A stretch of 33,134 nt of DNA from Aeromicrobium sp. Root472D3 (GCF_001426485.1 NZ_LMET01000002.1:391604-424737); one strand, 5' to 3'; counted from the stretch's first letter, positions 1-9,043 are shown. Notes: generated from the sequence alone by a model not told the origin. Numbers and translations are program-made.

Positions 1-316
1 CGAGGTCGCCGACGGCCCGAACGGTCCCGGCATCGGGTTCCAGCGCGTCTACGGCCACGAGGGCGCCGACATCGACGTCTCGGCCGAGGTGCGCTCCGGC
101 GACGCCGTCCTGATCCCGCACGGCTGGCACGGGCCGTCGATCGCCGCCCCCGGGTACGACCTGTACTACCTCAACGTCATGGCCGGTCCCGGCGACGAGC
201 GGGCCTGGCTCATCTGCGACGATCCGGCGCACACCTGGATCCGCGACACCTGGGCCGACCAGTCCGTCGACCCCCGCCTGCCCTTCACGGCAGAGTCCTT
301 CGGAGGAGAAGCATGA
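1..316 (+). CDS. iolB: 5-deoxy-glucuronate isomerase IolB (3' part only)
   Basis: The reading frame is open from the window edge (first full codon at base 2), so only the last 104 residues are seen. IolB isomerises 5-deoxy-glucuronate to 2-deoxy-5-keto-gluconate, the step after IolD in cytoplasmic myo-inositol breakdown. The visible part matches the C-terminal cupin half of IolB: a GFQRVYGH stretch, an acidic beta strand, then IPHGWHGPSIAAPGYDLYYLNVMAG, which carries the conserved histidines and the family's YYLNVMAGP signature, and the tail DDPAHTWIRDTW. The stop codon overlaps the start of iolD (ATGA at 313-316), so the two are co-transcribed and probably translationally coupled. A GGAGGAG ribosome site for iolD lies inside the last codons. 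The N-terminus and promoter are outside the window. Confidence 0.93.
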   Translation, partial: EVADGPNGPGIGFQRVYGHEGADIDVSAEVRSGDAVLIPHGWHGPSIAAPGYDLYYLNVMAGPGDERAWLICDDPAHTWIRDTWADQSVDPRLPFTAESFGGEA

Positions 317-2253
317 CCGTCCTGACCGTCGCCCAGGCGACCGTCCGCTTCCTCGAGGCCCAGCACACCGAGCGTGACGGCGTCGAGACGCCGTTCTTCG
401 CCGGCTGCTGGGGCATCTTCGGCCACGGCAACGTCGCCGGCGTGGGCCAGGCGCTGCTCGAGCGCGAGCAGTCCGGCGACCCGAGCCACCTGCGCTTCTT
501 CCACGGCCGCAACGAGCAGGCCATGGTGCACGCCGCGGTGGCGTACGCCCGTCAGCGCGACCGCCTCGCCGCGATGGCCGTGACGGCGTCGGTCGGCCCC
601 GGTGCGACCAACATGGTCACGGGTGCCGCGCTGGCCACGATCAACCGGCTGCCCGTGCTGCTGCTGCCCGGCGACACGTTCGCGACCCGCGTCGCGAGCC
701 CCGTGCTGCAGGAGCTCGAGAACGTCCAGCAGGGCGACATCTCGGTCAACGACATCTTCCGTCCGGTCTCGGTGCACTTCGACCGCATCGACCGCCCCGA
801 GCAGCTCGCCTCGGCGCTGCTGCACGCGACCCGCATCCTGACCGACCCGGCCGAGACCGGCGCCGTCACGCTGGCGCTGCCGCAGGACGTCCAGGCCGAG
901 TCGTACGACTTCCCCGACGAGCTGTTCGCCAAGCGGGTGTGGCACGTCGCGCGCACCGTCCCGCAGCCCGCGGCCCTGGCCCGCGCGGTCGAGGCCATCC
1001 GTTCGGCCCGCCGCCCGCTGGTCGTCGCCGGCGGCGGCGTCACGTACTCGCAGGCCAACGACGCCCTGAGGGCGTTCGTCGAGGCCACGGGCATCCCGGT
1101 GGGGGAGTCGCAGGCCGGCAAGGGCGCGCTCCCGTACGACCACCCGCAGTCGGTCGGCGCGATCGGGGCCACCGGCACGACGGCCGCCAACGCGCTGGCC
1201 GAGGAGGCGGACGTCGTGATCGGCGTCGGCACCCGCTACAGCGACTTCACGACGGCCTCGCGCACCGTGTTCCAGGACGCGGGCGTGCGGTTCGTGAACC
1301 TGAACGTCTCGGCGTTCGACACCCACAAGCACTCCGCCGTCGGCCTGGTCGCCGACGCCCGCGAGGGCCTCACGGCCCTGACGGACGCGCTCGACGGCTG
1401 GCGCGCCGACGAGGCGTACACGGCCCGGGCCACCGAGCTCGCGGCCGCGTGGGACGCGACGGTCGAGCGGGCCTACACCGGCGAGGGCGCCCCCGCGGTC
1501 GCCGACGGGCTCGCGATCCAGTCGCAGGTCATCGGTGCGGTCAACGAGCTGTCCGACCCGCGCGACGTCGTCCTGTGCGCCGCCGGCTCGATGCCCGGCG
1601 ACCTGCACAAGCTGTGGCGCACCCGTGATCGCAAGGGCTACCACGTCGAGTACGGCTTCTCGTGCATGGGATACGAGATCGCCGGCGGCCTCGGGGTCAA
1701 GCTCGCGGCGCTCGACCAGGAGCACGCCGAGGGCGCCGCGGCGCGCGACGTCTTCGTGATGGTCGGCGACGGCAGCTACCTCATGATGAACACCGAGATC
1801 GTCACGGCCGTCGCCGAGGGCGTCAAGGTCATCATCGTGCTGGTGCAGAACCACGGCTACGCCTCGATCGGCGCGCTGTCGCAGTCATTGGGCTCCCAGC
1901 GGTTCGGCACGGCGTACCGTTACCGCACCGAGACGGGGCTCGACGGCGGCACGCTGCCGGTCGACCTCGCGGCCAACGCGGCCAGCCTCGGCGCCGACGT
2001 CCTGCAGGTGGCGGGCATCGACGACTTCCGGGCCGCGGTGCTCACGGCCAAGGAGTCGACCCGCACGACCGTCATCCACGTCGACACCGATCCGCTGGTG
2101 CCGGCGCCCGACAGCCCCGCCTGGTGGGACGTCCCGGTCTCCGAGGTGTCCGTCCTCGAGTCGACGCAGCAGGCCCGCCGCGTCTACGAGGACCACAAGT
2201 CCCGCCAGCGTCCCTACCTGACACCCGCCTCCGACACGAAGGACCACTCATGA
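313..2253 (+). CDS. iolD: 3D-(3,5/4)-trihydroxycyclohexane-1,2-dione hydrolase IolD
   Basis: A 646-residue thiamine-diphosphate enzyme that opens the ring of the trihydroxycyclohexanedione made from inosose, giving 5-deoxy-glucuronate. The usual three-domain layout is present: an N-terminal PYR domain with the activating glutamate in GRNEQAM (E68), a central domain (about 210-340), and a C-terminal PP domain whose ThDP/Mg motif runs from GDG at 485-487 to N513 in VQNHGY. Length is normal for IolD. The start at 313 is preceded by a strong GGAGGAG (302-308) and gives the expected N-terminus. The gene overlaps iolB upstream by 4 nt and mmsA downstream by 4 nt (2250-2253), so it sits in the middle of one inositol operon. 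Codon use is very GC-rich throughout, and no key residue looks missing. Confidence 0.95.
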   Translation: MTVLTVAQATVRFLEAQHTERDGVETPFFAGCWGIFGHGNVAGVGQALLEREQSGDPSHLRFFHGRNEQAMVHAAVAYARQRDRLAAMAVTASVGPGATNMVTGAALATINRLPVLLLPGDTFATRVASPVLQELENVQQGDISVNDIFRPVSVHFDRIDRPEQLASALLHATRILTDPAETGAVTLALPQDVQAESYDFPDELFAKRVWHVARTVPQPAALARAVEAIRSARRPLVVAGGGVTYSQANDALRAFVEATGIPVGESQAGKGALPYDHPQSVGAIGATGTTAANALAEEADVVIGVGTRYSDFTTASRTVFQDAGVRFVNLNVSAFDTHKHSAVGLVADAREGLTALTDALDGWRADEAYTARATELAAAWDATVERAYTGEGAPAVADGLAIQSQVIGAVNELSDPRDVVLCAAGSMPGDLHKLWRTRDRKGYHVEYGFSCMGYEIAGGLGVKLAALDQEHAEGAAARDVFVMVGDGSYLMMNTEIVTAVAEGVKVIIVLVQNHGYASIGALSQSLGSQRFGTAYRYRTETGLDGGTLPVDLAANAASLGADVLQVAGIDDFRAAVLTAKESTRTTVIHVDTDPLVPAPDSPAWWDVPVSEVSVLESTQQARRVYEDHKSRQRPYLTPASDTKDHS

Positions 2254-3746
2254 CGCAGTACGACCACTACCTGGACGGCGCGCCGTTCCAGGGCGAGAGC
2301 GACCGCTTCGGCGACGTGTTCGACCCCGCGCGCGGCGTCGCGAAGTCGCAGGTGCGGCTCGCGACGACCGGCGACGTCGACGCCGTGGTGGCGTCGTCGC
2401 TGAAGGCGTTCCAGACCTGGAGCGAGACGTCGGTGACGGCGCGCTCGCGCATCATGTTCGACTTCCGCCAGCTGCTGGTCGAGCACGAGGACGAGCTCGC
2501 GGCGATCATCAGCTCCGAGCACGGCAAGACGATCGACGACGCCAAGGGCGAGGTCGTCCGCGGCCGCGAGGTCGTCGAGTTCGCGGCGGGCATCCCGCAG
2601 CTGCTCAAGGGCGAGTACTCCGACAGCGTCTCGGGCAGCGTCGACTCGCACACGTTCCGTCAGCCGATCGGCGTCGTCGCGGGCATCACGCCCTTCAACT
2701 TCCCGATCATGGTGCCGCTGTGGATGCACCCCGTCGCGATCGCGACGGGCAACACGTTCATCCTCAAGCCGTCCGAGCGCGTCCCCGGCGCGTCCGACCT
2801 CGTCGCCCGCCTCTACACGAAGGCCGGTCTGCCCGACGGCGTGTTCAACGTCGTGCACGGCGACAAGGTCGCGGTCGACGCGATCCTCGAGCACCGCGAC
2901 ATCGCGGGCGTCTCGTTCGTCGGCTCCACGCCGATCGCCAAGTACGTCCACGAGAACGCGACCCGCACCGGCAAGCGCGTCCAGGCCCTCGGCGGCGCCA
3001 AGAACCACGCCGTCGTGATGCCCGACGCGAACCTGGACTTCGCCGCCGACCACATCGTGGCCGCGGGCTACGGCTCGGCCGGTCAGCGCTGCATGGCGAT
3101 CTCGGCCGTCGTCGCGGTCGGCCCCGTCGCCGACACGCTGGTCGAGAAGATCCGCGAGCGCTCAACCGACCTGAAGGTCAGCGTGGGCACCGACCCCGAC
3201 GCCGAGATGGGTCCCGTCGTGACCAAGGCGTCGCGCGACCGCATCGTCGACTACATCGGCCAGGGCGAGGCGGCCGGCGCGACGGTCGTCGTCGACGGCC
3301 GCGACCTGGTCGTCGACGAGTACGAGGAGGGCTTCTTCGTGGGCCCCTCGCTGCTCGACCAGGTCACCCCTGACATGTCGGTCTACACCGACGAGATCTT
3401 CGGACCCGTGCTCACCGTGCTGCGGGTTCCGACGCTGGATGCCGCGATCGAGCTCATCAACTCGAACCCGTACGGCAACGGCACAGCGGTGTTCACTTCC
3501 TCGGGTGAGGTGGCACGGACTTTCCAGCGGAAGGTCCATGTGGGCATGATCGGCATCAACGTGCCGGTCCCGGTCCCCATGGCGTTCCACTCCTTCGGAG
3601 GCTGGAAGGACTCACTCTTCGGCGACCACCACATCCATGGTCCCGAAGGTGTGAGGTTCTACACGCAGGCGAAGGTCGTCACCACCAGGTGGCCCCACGT
3701 CAGCGAGGAATCGCTCGCTCAGCTCAACTTCCCGACGGCTCACTAG
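2250..3746 (+). CDS. mmsA: CoA-acylating (methyl)malonate-semialdehyde dehydrogenase
   Basis: 498 residues, aldehyde dehydrogenase superfamily, IolA/MmsA branch. It converts malonate semialdehyde (from inositol) or methylmalonate semialdehyde (from valine) plus CoA and NAD to acetyl- or propionyl-CoA and CO2. Visible signs are ITPFNFPIMVPLWMHPVAIA, the nucleotide-site KPSERVPGA, the catalytic cysteine in SAGQRCMAIS (C281), and ALGGAKNHAVVMPDAN, where ordinary hydrolytic ALDHs carry a general-base Glu. That lack of Glu is characteristic of the CoA-dependent branch. ATG 2250 overlaps the iolD stop (ATGA). Oddity: only 7 of the first 390 codons end in A or T, but 17 of the last 109 (from about 3420) do, including CAT, GAA, TCA, GCT and GGT. 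This sharp break suggests that the 3' fifth came by recombination. Inositol context makes the IolA role likely. Confidence 0.92.
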   Translation: MTQYDHYLDGAPFQGESDRFGDVFDPARGVAKSQVRLATTGDVDAVVASSLKAFQTWSETSVTARSRIMFDFRQLLVEHEDELAAIISSEHGKTIDDAKGEVVRGREVVEFAAGIPQLLKGEYSDSVSGSVDSHTFRQPIGVVAGITPFNFPIMVPLWMHPVAIATGNTFILKPSERVPGASDLVARLYTKAGLPDGVFNVVHGDKVAVDAILEHRDIAGVSFVGSTPIAKYVHENATRTGKRVQALGGAKNHAVVMPDANLDFAADHIVAAGYGSAGQRCMAISAVVAVGPVADTLVEKIRERSTDLKVSVGTDPDAEMGPVVTKASRDRIVDYIGQGEAAGATVVVDGRDLVVDEYEEGFFVGPSLLDQVTPDMSVYTDEIFGPVLTVLRVPTLDAAIELINSNPYGNGTAVFTSSGEVARTFQRKVHVGMIGINVPVPVPMAFHSFGGWKDSLFGDHHIHGPEGVRFYTQAKVVTTRWPHVSEESLAQLNFPTAH

Positions 3747-3797
3747 CCCTGCCCTCACCGGCTCGGGAAAAACCCACAAGACAGGAACACATCCATC

Positions 3798-4760
3798 ATG
3801 AAGAAGATCAAGATCGTCGGTGCGATCCTCGCCGCCGGCACCCTGCTGGGCGCGTGCAGCGGCACCGGCAGCGACAGCGGCACGGCCGACACGGCCTCGA
3901 AGGACTACACGTACGCCGTCATCACGCACGGCGCGCCCGGCGACGCCTTCTGGGACCGGGTCAAGTCCGGCGCCGAGCAGGCCGGCAAGGACTACGGCGT
4001 CAAGGTCAACTACGCCTCCGACGCCGATCCGGCCAAGCAGTCGCAGCTGATCGACGGCGCGGTCGCCGACAAGGTCGACGGCATCGTCGTCTCGATGGCC
4101 AACCCCGACGGTGTCGAGGCCAGCGTCAAGAAGGCCGTCGCGGCCGGCGTCCCGGTCATCACGATCAACTCCGGTGTCGACCAGTTCAAGGACTTCGGCG
4201 CCATCACGCACATCGGCCAGACCGAGACGATCGCGGGCCAGGCCGTCGGCGAGAAGCTCAAGGAGGCCGGTTCGAAGAACGCCATCTGCGTCATCCAGGA
4301 GGCCGGCAACGTCGGCCTGGAGGAGCGCTGCAAGGCGGTCGCCGAGACGATGGGCGGCACGGTCGAGAACCTGCAGGTCGACGGCACGGACGACAACGCC
4401 GTCCAGGCCACGATCACCTCGAAGCTGCAGAGCAACACCGACATCGACACCGTCGTGACGCTCGGTGGCCAGTACGCCATCGACGCCGTCGCCGCGGTCA
4501 AGGACTCCGGCAGCAGCGCCAAGGTCGCGACCTTCGACCTGTCCGAGGACGTCATCAAGGACATCCAGGCCGGGACGATCCTGTTCGCGGTCGACCAGCA
4601 GCCCTACGTCCAGGGATTCCTCGGCGTGACGGGTCTGTACCTCAAGTCGATCAACGGCAACGACATCGGTGGCGGCCAGCCCATCAACTCGGGCCCGGCC
4701 TTCATCACCAAGGAGAACGCGGACGCCGTCCTGAAGTTCGCCTCGAACGGCACGCGCTGA
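3798..4760 (+). CDS. Sugar/inositol ABC transporter substrate-binding lipoprotein
   Basis: 320 residues. The N-terminus is a lipoprotein signal: two lysines, a hydrophobic core and a lipobox ending LLGAC, with the lipidated cysteine at C20, followed by a Ser/Gly/Thr-rich linker. The rest is a type-1 periplasmic-binding-protein fold of the ribose/xylose/inositol class (Peripla_BP_4): YAVITHGAPGDAFWDRVKSG, VNYASDADPAKQSQLIDGA, DGIVVSMANPD, and a late VDQQPYVQGFLGV. It would sit on the outer face of the membrane and hand ligand to the permease encoded next. An AGGAA at 3783-3787 lies 10 nt before the ATG. It follows mmsA after 51 nt without a clear promoter, so it probably belongs to the same transcript. 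The ligand is inferred as myo-inositol from the surrounding catabolic genes; another polyol is possible. Confidence 0.9.
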   Translation: MKKIKIVGAILAAGTLLGACSGTGSDSGTADTASKDYTYAVITHGAPGDAFWDRVKSGAEQAGKDYGVKVNYASDADPAKQSQLIDGAVADKVDGIVVSMANPDGVEASVKKAVAAGVPVITINSGVDQFKDFGAITHIGQTETIAGQAVGEKLKEAGSKNAICVIQEAGNVGLEERCKAVAETMGGTVENLQVDGTDDNAVQATITSKLQSNTDIDTVVTLGGQYAIDAVAAVKDSGSSAKVATFDLSEDVIKDIQAGTILFAVDQQPYVQGFLGVTGLYLKSINGNDIGGGQPINSGPAFITKENADAVLKFASNGTR

Positions 4761-4766
4761 CCTGAT

Positions 4767-4800
4767 CCCCGGGGGCCCGGAGCGATCCGGGCCCCCGGGG
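4767..4800 (+). promoter_or_regulatory. Perfect GC hairpin after binding-protein gene
   Basis: A 14-bp perfect inverted repeat (4767-4780 with 4787-4800) around the 6-nt loop AGCGAT begins 6 nt after the binding-protein stop. The stem is all G/C and no T-run follows, so a classical intrinsic terminator is only one option. A stem here is common in binding-protein-dependent importers, where it protects the upstream mRNA and leaves the permease and ATPase less expressed. That role is inferred from position. Confidence 0.7.
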
Positions 4801-4805
4801 GCCCG

Positions 4806-4868
4806 GCACCACCAGCACCACGGCACCGCCAGCACCACGGCACGACCAGCAGCACCGCACCACCTTCA
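4806..4868 (+). repeat. C/A-rich, G-poor repeat tract
   Basis: Directly after the hairpin lies a tract of CACCAG/CACCGC-type units containing an exact 15-bp direct repeat (CCAGCACCACGGCAC at 4812-4826 and 4829-4843, period 17). On the mRNA strand it is rich in C and poor in G, and C-rich sequence continues to the permease ribosome site (AGGGAG, 4902-4907). It has no gene in it. It could be a slippage-prone spacer or, given its base composition, a Rho-loading stretch; both are inference. Confidence 0.55.
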
Positions 4869-4914
4869 CCTTCTCCATCCGCACAGCTCTTCAGCCCACC
4901 CAGGGAGCACCCAC

Positions 4915-5949
4915 ATGACCACCGCCACCGTGACGGACGAGCGCATCGCGCGGACGTCCACCGTCACCAAGCTCTTGAAACGACCGGAGATCGGCGCGCT
5001 TGTCGCGACCATCGTGATCTTCGTGTTCTTCGCCGCCACGACGAGCGTCTTCGCGACAGCTCCGGGAGCCAGCACCTGGCTGCGCGGCGCCTCGACGATC
5101 GGCATCATGGCCGTCGCCGTCGCCCTGCTGATGATCGGTGGCGAGTTCGACCTGTCGGCCGGTGCCATGACGGGCTTCACGGGCCTGGTCGTGGGTGTCC
5201 TGACGACCGAGTACGGCCTCAACATCTGGGCCGCGATCGTCGTGTCGCTGGCGCTCGCGCTTCTCGTGGGCTTCGTCAACGGGGTGCTCGTCATGAAGAC
5301 GGGGCTACCGAGCTTCATCGTCACGCTCGGCACGTTCTTCGTGCTGCAGGGCATCGACCTCGCCGGCACCAAGGCACTGATCGGCCAGGTCGCGATCCAG
5401 GGCATGTCGGACGTCCCCTACTACGACCAGGCCAAGAAGGTCTTCGGATCGGCGGCCGACATCGGTGGCGGACTCGTGTACGCCTCGGTCTTCTGGTGGA
5501 TCGCCGTCACGGCGATCGCCACGTGGATCCTGCTGCGCACGCGCACCGGCAACTGGATCTTCTCGGTCGGCGGACAGCAGACCGCGGCCCGTCAGATCGG
5601 CGTCCCGGTCTTCAAGACCAAGGTCGGCCTGTTCATGACGACCGCGGGCGCCGGCTGGCTCGTCGGCATGCTCCTGCTGTTCACGACGTCGACCGTCCAG
5701 AGCAACACGGGCGTCGGCCAGGAGTTCATCTACATCATCTGCGCCGTGGTCGGAGGCTGCCTCATGACGGGCGGCTACGGCTCGGCGATCGGCGCCGCCC
5801 TCGGCGCCCTGATCTACGGCATGGTCAACCAGGGCATCGTCTACTCGGGCTGGGACAACAACTGGCTCAAGGCCTTCCTGGGAGTCATGCTCCTGGGAGC
5901 GGTGCTCCTCAACGAGTGGGTTCGCAAGCGAGCGGAGACGGCACGATGA
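4915..5949 (+). CDS. Sugar/inositol ABC transporter permease (BPD_transp_2 family)
   Basis: 344 residues, strongly hydrophobic, with a charged N-terminal tail and a first membrane segment at about 26-47. Family marks of RbsC/XylH-type permeases are present: [13 protein letters not shown] (75-87) and [16 protein letters not shown] (131-146), plus a cytoplasmic coupling loop around [14 protein letters not shown]. It forms the membrane channel of the importer together with the lipoprotein upstream and the ATPase downstream. The start ATG follows AGGGAG (4902-4907) by 7 nt. Its stop overlaps the ATPase start (ATGA, 5946-5949), so those two are coupled. The first few codons (TTG, AAA, CGA) are less GC-biased than the rest. 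Substrate is inferred from context. Confidence 0.9.
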   Translation: MTTATVTDERIARTSTVTKLLKRPEIGALVATIVIFVFFAATTSVFATAPGASTWLRGASTIGIMAVAVALLMIGGEFDLSAGAMTGFTGLVVGVLTTEYGLNIWAAIVVSLALALLVGFVNGVLVMKTGLPSFIVTLGTFFVLQGIDLAGTKALIGQVAIQGMSDVPYYDQAKKVFGSAADIGGGLVYASVFWWIAVTAIATWILLRTRTGNWIFSVGGQQTAARQIGVPVFKTKVGLFMTTAGAGWLVGMLLLFTTSTVQSNTGVGQEFIYIICAVVGGCLMTGGYGSAIGAALGALIYGMVNQGIVYSGWDNNWLKAFLGVMLLGAVLLNEWVRKRAETAR

Positions 5950-6836
5950 GCAAGACATCCAACCAGTCCACCGACGGCGGCACGGCGACGGTCCTGACGG
6001 CCCCGGCGGCCAACGGCACCGCGGTCATCGAGGTCAAGGACATCGGCAAGCGGTACGGCAACATCATCGCGCTGAGCGACGTCTCGACGTCGGTGCGCGC
6101 GGGCGAGGTCACCTGCGTGCTGGGTGACAACGGCGCCGGCAAGTCGACGTTCATCAAGATCCTCGCGGGTGCCCACGAGCACAGCGACGGCAGCCTGCTG
6201 ATCGACGGCGAGGCCACGACGCTCTCGAGCCCCCGTGCGGCCCTCGAGCTCGGCATCGCGACGGTCTACCAGGACCTCGCGGTCGTCCCGCTCATGCCGG
6301 TGTGGCGCAACTTCTTCCTCGGCAGCGAGATCACCAAGGGCGTCGGCCCGTTCAAGAAGCTCGACGTCGACGAGATGAAGCGCATCACCAAGGACGAGCT
6401 CGCCGCCATGGGCATCGACCTGCGCGACGTCGAGCAGCCGATCGGCACCCTGTCGGGCGGTGAGCGCCAGTGCGTCGCGATCGCCCGCGCCGTGTACTTC
6501 GGTGCCCGCGTGCTGATCCTCGACGAGCCCACCGCGGCGCTCGGCGTCAAGCAGTCGGGCGTCGTGCTGAAGTACATCGCCAAGGCCCGCGACCGTGGGC
6601 TCGGCGTCGTCTTCATCACGCACAACCCGCACCACGCCTACCCCGTGGGCGACCGCTTCATGCTGCTGCGTCGCGGCAAGAGCATGGGCGACTTCCCGAA
6701 GGCCGAGATGACGCTCGAGGAGCTGACGTCGATGATGGCCGGCGGCGCCGAGCTCGAGTCGCTCGCGCACGAGCTCGAGAAGACGATGGGTCCCGACTCC
6801 GAGGTGGCGCAGACGTTGAAGGCCGACGTCACGTGA
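5946..6836 (+). CDS. Sugar/inositol ABC transporter ATP-binding protein (single NBD)
   Basis: 296 residues containing one complete nucleotide-binding domain: Walker [10 protein letters not shown] (60-68), Q-loop Q109, signature LSGGERQ (169-175), Walker B VLILDEP (189-195) and H-loop H226. Many ribose/xylose/inositol importers use a fused double ATPase of about 500 residues (RbsA, XylG, IatA). This one is a single domain, as in the fructose-type FrcA, so the transporter would need a homodimer. An extra N-terminal tail of about 28 residues (Ser/Thr/Ala-rich) precedes the domain. ATG 5946 overlaps the permease stop; the GTG of the next dehydrogenase overlaps the stop of this gene (6833-6836). 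Function as the motor of the importer is secure, the substrate inferred. Confidence 0.92.
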   Translation: MSKTSNQSTDGGTATVLTAPAANGTAVIEVKDIGKRYGNIIALSDVSTSVRAGEVTCVLGDNGAGKSTFIKILAGAHEHSDGSLLIDGEATTLSSPRAALELGIATVYQDLAVVPLMPVWRNFFLGSEITKGVGPFKKLDVDEMKRITKDELAAMGIDLRDVEQPIGTLSGGERQCVAIARAVYFGARVLILDEPTAALGVKQSGVVLKYIAKARDRGLGVVFITHNPHHAYPVGDRFMLLRRGKSMGDFPKAEMTLEELTSMMAGGAELESLAHELEKTMGPDSEVAQTLKADVT

Positions 6837-8020
6837 GCGCCGGCGCAGCGACGGGACAGCCCGCGCTGCGCGTCGGGATCGTGGGCTTCGGCTGGATGGG
6901 ACAGGTGCACGCCCGTGCCCTGTCCCGTCTGCTGCAGCACTACCCCGACGCGCCCCTGGCACCCCGTCTGGTGGCCGTGGCCGACAACGCACCCGACGAC
7001 CGCACCAAGCGGGCCGCCGACGCGTACGGCTTCGAGCACCTGCTGTCCGACTGGCGCGAGCTCGTCACGCACGACGAGATCGACCTGGTCTGCGTGACCG
7101 GCCCCAACTTCATCCACCGCGACGTCGCCGTCGCGGCGGCCGAGGCCGGCAAGCACCTGTGGGTCGAGAAGCCCGCGGGCCGAGACGCCGCCGAGACCGC
7201 CGAGATCGTCGCGGCCGTCGAGGCCGCGGGCGTCCAGGCGGCCACGGGGTTCAACTACCGCAACGTGCCGGCGGTCGACCGTGCCCGCGAGATCGTCGCG
7301 TCGGGTCGCATCGGCCGCGTCGAGCACACCGTCGTGCGCTTCCTCGCCGACTACTCGGCCGATCCGGACGCCGCGCTGTCGTGGCGGTTCCAGAACGAGT
7401 TCTCGGGGTCGGGCGTGCTGGGCGACCTCGTCAGCCACGCGGCCGACCTCGTGCGGCACGTCGTCGCCCCGATCGACGAGCTCGTCGTCGACCGGGCCAC
7501 GTTCATCCCGCAGCGGCGGGCGGCCCTGCCGGGCGCGATGCACTACGAGAAGGGCGCCGGCGACCTCGGCGACGTCGAGAACGAGGACTACGTCAACGCG
7601 CTGTTCCGCCTGACGGACGGCTCGCGCGGCATCCTGGAGTCGAGCCGTACCGCGGTCGGCGAGCAGAACACGTACGGCTTCGAGGTGCACGGCACGCACG
7701 GCGCCGTGCAGTGGGACTTCCGGCGCATGAACGAGCTGCGGGTCACGAGCGTCGACCCCGACGCGGGCCAGGACTACCTCAACAGCTTCTACACGACCGA
7801 GTACGCGGGCCCCGGCGACGGCGAGCTCAGCAGGTTCCAGCCCGGCACCAACAACCCGATCGGCTTCGACGACCTGAAGGTCGTCGAGGCGCGCCGGCTC
7901 CTCGAGTCGATCGCCACCGGCATGCCGGTGGGCGCGACGATCCACGACGCGCTGGCGGCGGCGAAGGTGCTGGACGCCATGATCGAGTCATCGAACGAAC
8001 GAAAGTGGGTCTCGCTGTGA
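6833..8020 (+). CDS. Gfo/Idh/MocA family oxidoreductase
   Basis: 395 residues beginning at GTG 6833, which overlaps the ATPase stop. The N-terminal Rossmann domain opens with [11 protein letters not shown] (G18, G20, G23) and carries the family lysine in VEKPAG (E112-K113-P114). The C-terminal GFO_IDH_MocA domain follows, with [13 protein letters not shown] (D198, H202) in the place of the Asp-x3-His pair used for catalysis in inositol dehydrogenases. The protein is longer than the two other family members in this locus, with an insert around 235-265 ([23 protein letters not shown]). It probably oxidises an inositol isomer, an inosose or a related sugar with NAD(P); the exact substrate cannot be read from sequence. 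It is co-transcribed with the importer and with iolG (GTGA overlap at 8017-8020). Confidence 0.88.
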   Translation: MSAGAATGQPALRVGIVGFGWMGQVHARALSRLLQHYPDAPLAPRLVAVADNAPDDRTKRAADAYGFEHLLSDWRELVTHDEIDLVCVTGPNFIHRDVAVAAAEAGKHLWVEKPAGRDAAETAEIVAAVEAAGVQAATGFNYRNVPAVDRAREIVASGRIGRVEHTVVRFLADYSADPDAALSWRFQNEFSGSGVLGDLVSHAADLVRHVVAPIDELVVDRATFIPQRRAALPGAMHYEKGAGDLGDVENEDYVNALFRLTDGSRGILESSRTAVGEQNTYGFEVHGTHGAVQWDFRRMNELRVTSVDPDAGQDYLNSFYTTEYAGPGDGELSRFQPGTNNPIGFDDLKVVEARRLLESIATGMPVGATIHDALAAAKVLDAMIESSNERKWVSL

Positions 8021-9006
8021 GTCTTCGCGTGGGTGTCATCGGTGCGGGCGCGATGGGCGCCGACCACATCCGGACCATCTCGACCAGCGTGCCGTCGGCG
8101 CGCGTGTCGGCGGTCTACGACTTCAACACCGACACGGCCCGTGCGGCCGCGTCGCCCGTCGGGGCCGAGGTCGTCGGATCGGCCGAGGAGCTCATCGACT
8201 CCTCGTCGGTCGACGCCGTCATCATCGCCTCGCCCGACCGCACGCACGCCGACCTGGTCCGCGCGTGCCTCGCGGCGGGCAAGCAGGTGCTGTGCGAGAA
8301 GCCGCTGGCCGTCACGGCCGACGAGGCCTACGGCGTCGTCGAGGCCGAGGTCGTCGGCGGACGCCGGCTGCTGCAGGTCGGCTTCATGCGCCGCTACGAC
8401 CCCGGCTTCGTCGCGCTCAAGCGCACCATCACCGACGGGGTCGTCGGCGACGTGCGGCTGGTGCACGCGATCCACCGCAACGCGTCGAGCAGCACGAGCA
8501 CCGACGACGCGGGCCTCGTCACGGGCTCGATGATCCACGAGCTCGACACGATCCCGTGGCTGCTCGACGACCAGATCTCGGCGATCCGGGTCGAGTCGCC
8601 CGTCGTCGGCGGGTTCCGCGACCCACAGCTCGCGACGATCTGGACGAGCGGCGGCGTGATGGTCACCGCCGAGGTCTTCGTCAACGCGGGCTACGGCTAC
8701 GACGTCCGCTGCGAGGTCGTCGGCTCGAGGGGCACCGCCTCGCTCGCTCCGTCCGAGGCGGTCAGCACGCGGGTCGCGGGCGTCGACGGCGTGCCGGTGC
8801 GCGACGACTTCGTGGCGCACTTCTCCGACGCGTACCGCATCGAGCTGGCGACGTGGGCCGGCGAGGCCCTGGCGGGCCGCACCACGGGCCCGAGCGCGTG
8901 GGACGGCTACGTCGCCAACGCCGTGGCCGAGGCCGGTGTCGCGTCGCTGGCGTCCGGCGCCCGCGAGCCCGTCGAGCTGAAGCCCCGCCCGTCGCTCTAC
9001 GCCTAG
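8017..9006 (+). CDS. iolG: Inositol 2-dehydrogenase (IolG orthologue)
   Basis: 329 residues from GTG 8017, overlapping the previous stop by 4 nt. Family role: NAD-dependent oxidation of myo-inositol to scyllo-inosose, the first catabolic step. Similarity to Bacillus subtilis IolG, as I recall that sequence, is visible along the chain: GVIGAGAMGADHI, CEKPLA (K95), VGFMRRYDPGF, AHRN-like IHRN, EVFVNAGYGYDVRCEVVG, SAWDGY and VELKPRPSLY at the end. Oddity: the catalytic Asp-x3-His (D172, H176 in B. subtilis) aligns with G170-S-M-I-H174, so Asp appears replaced by Gly; D177 lies three residues after the His. Last gene of this + strand run; only 37 nt separate it from the convergent LacI-type gene. 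Confidence 0.87.
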   Translation: MSLRVGVIGAGAMGADHIRTISTSVPSARVSAVYDFNTDTARAAASPVGAEVVGSAEELIDSSSVDAVIIASPDRTHADLVRACLAAGKQVLCEKPLAVTADEAYGVVEAEVVGGRRLLQVGFMRRYDPGFVALKRTITDGVVGDVRLVHAIHRNASSSTSTDDAGLVTGSMIHELDTIPWLLDDQISAIRVESPVVGGFRDPQLATIWTSGGVMVTAEVFVNAGYGYDVRCEVVGSRGTASLAPSEAVSTRVAGVDGVPVRDDFVAHFSDAYRIELATWAGEALAGRTTGPSAWDGYVANAVAEAGVASLASGAREPVELKPRPSLYA

Positions 9007-9043
9007 CCCGGCGAGCGGCGCAGGACGGCGTGCTGGGACCCGC

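Noticed and set aside
166..1854. Long minus-strand open frame (562 codons) opposite iolD
   Set aside because: It is an artefact of GC-rich codon bias: Arg/Val/Asp-rich, low-complexity translation with no domain, fully antisense to a well-supported iolD.
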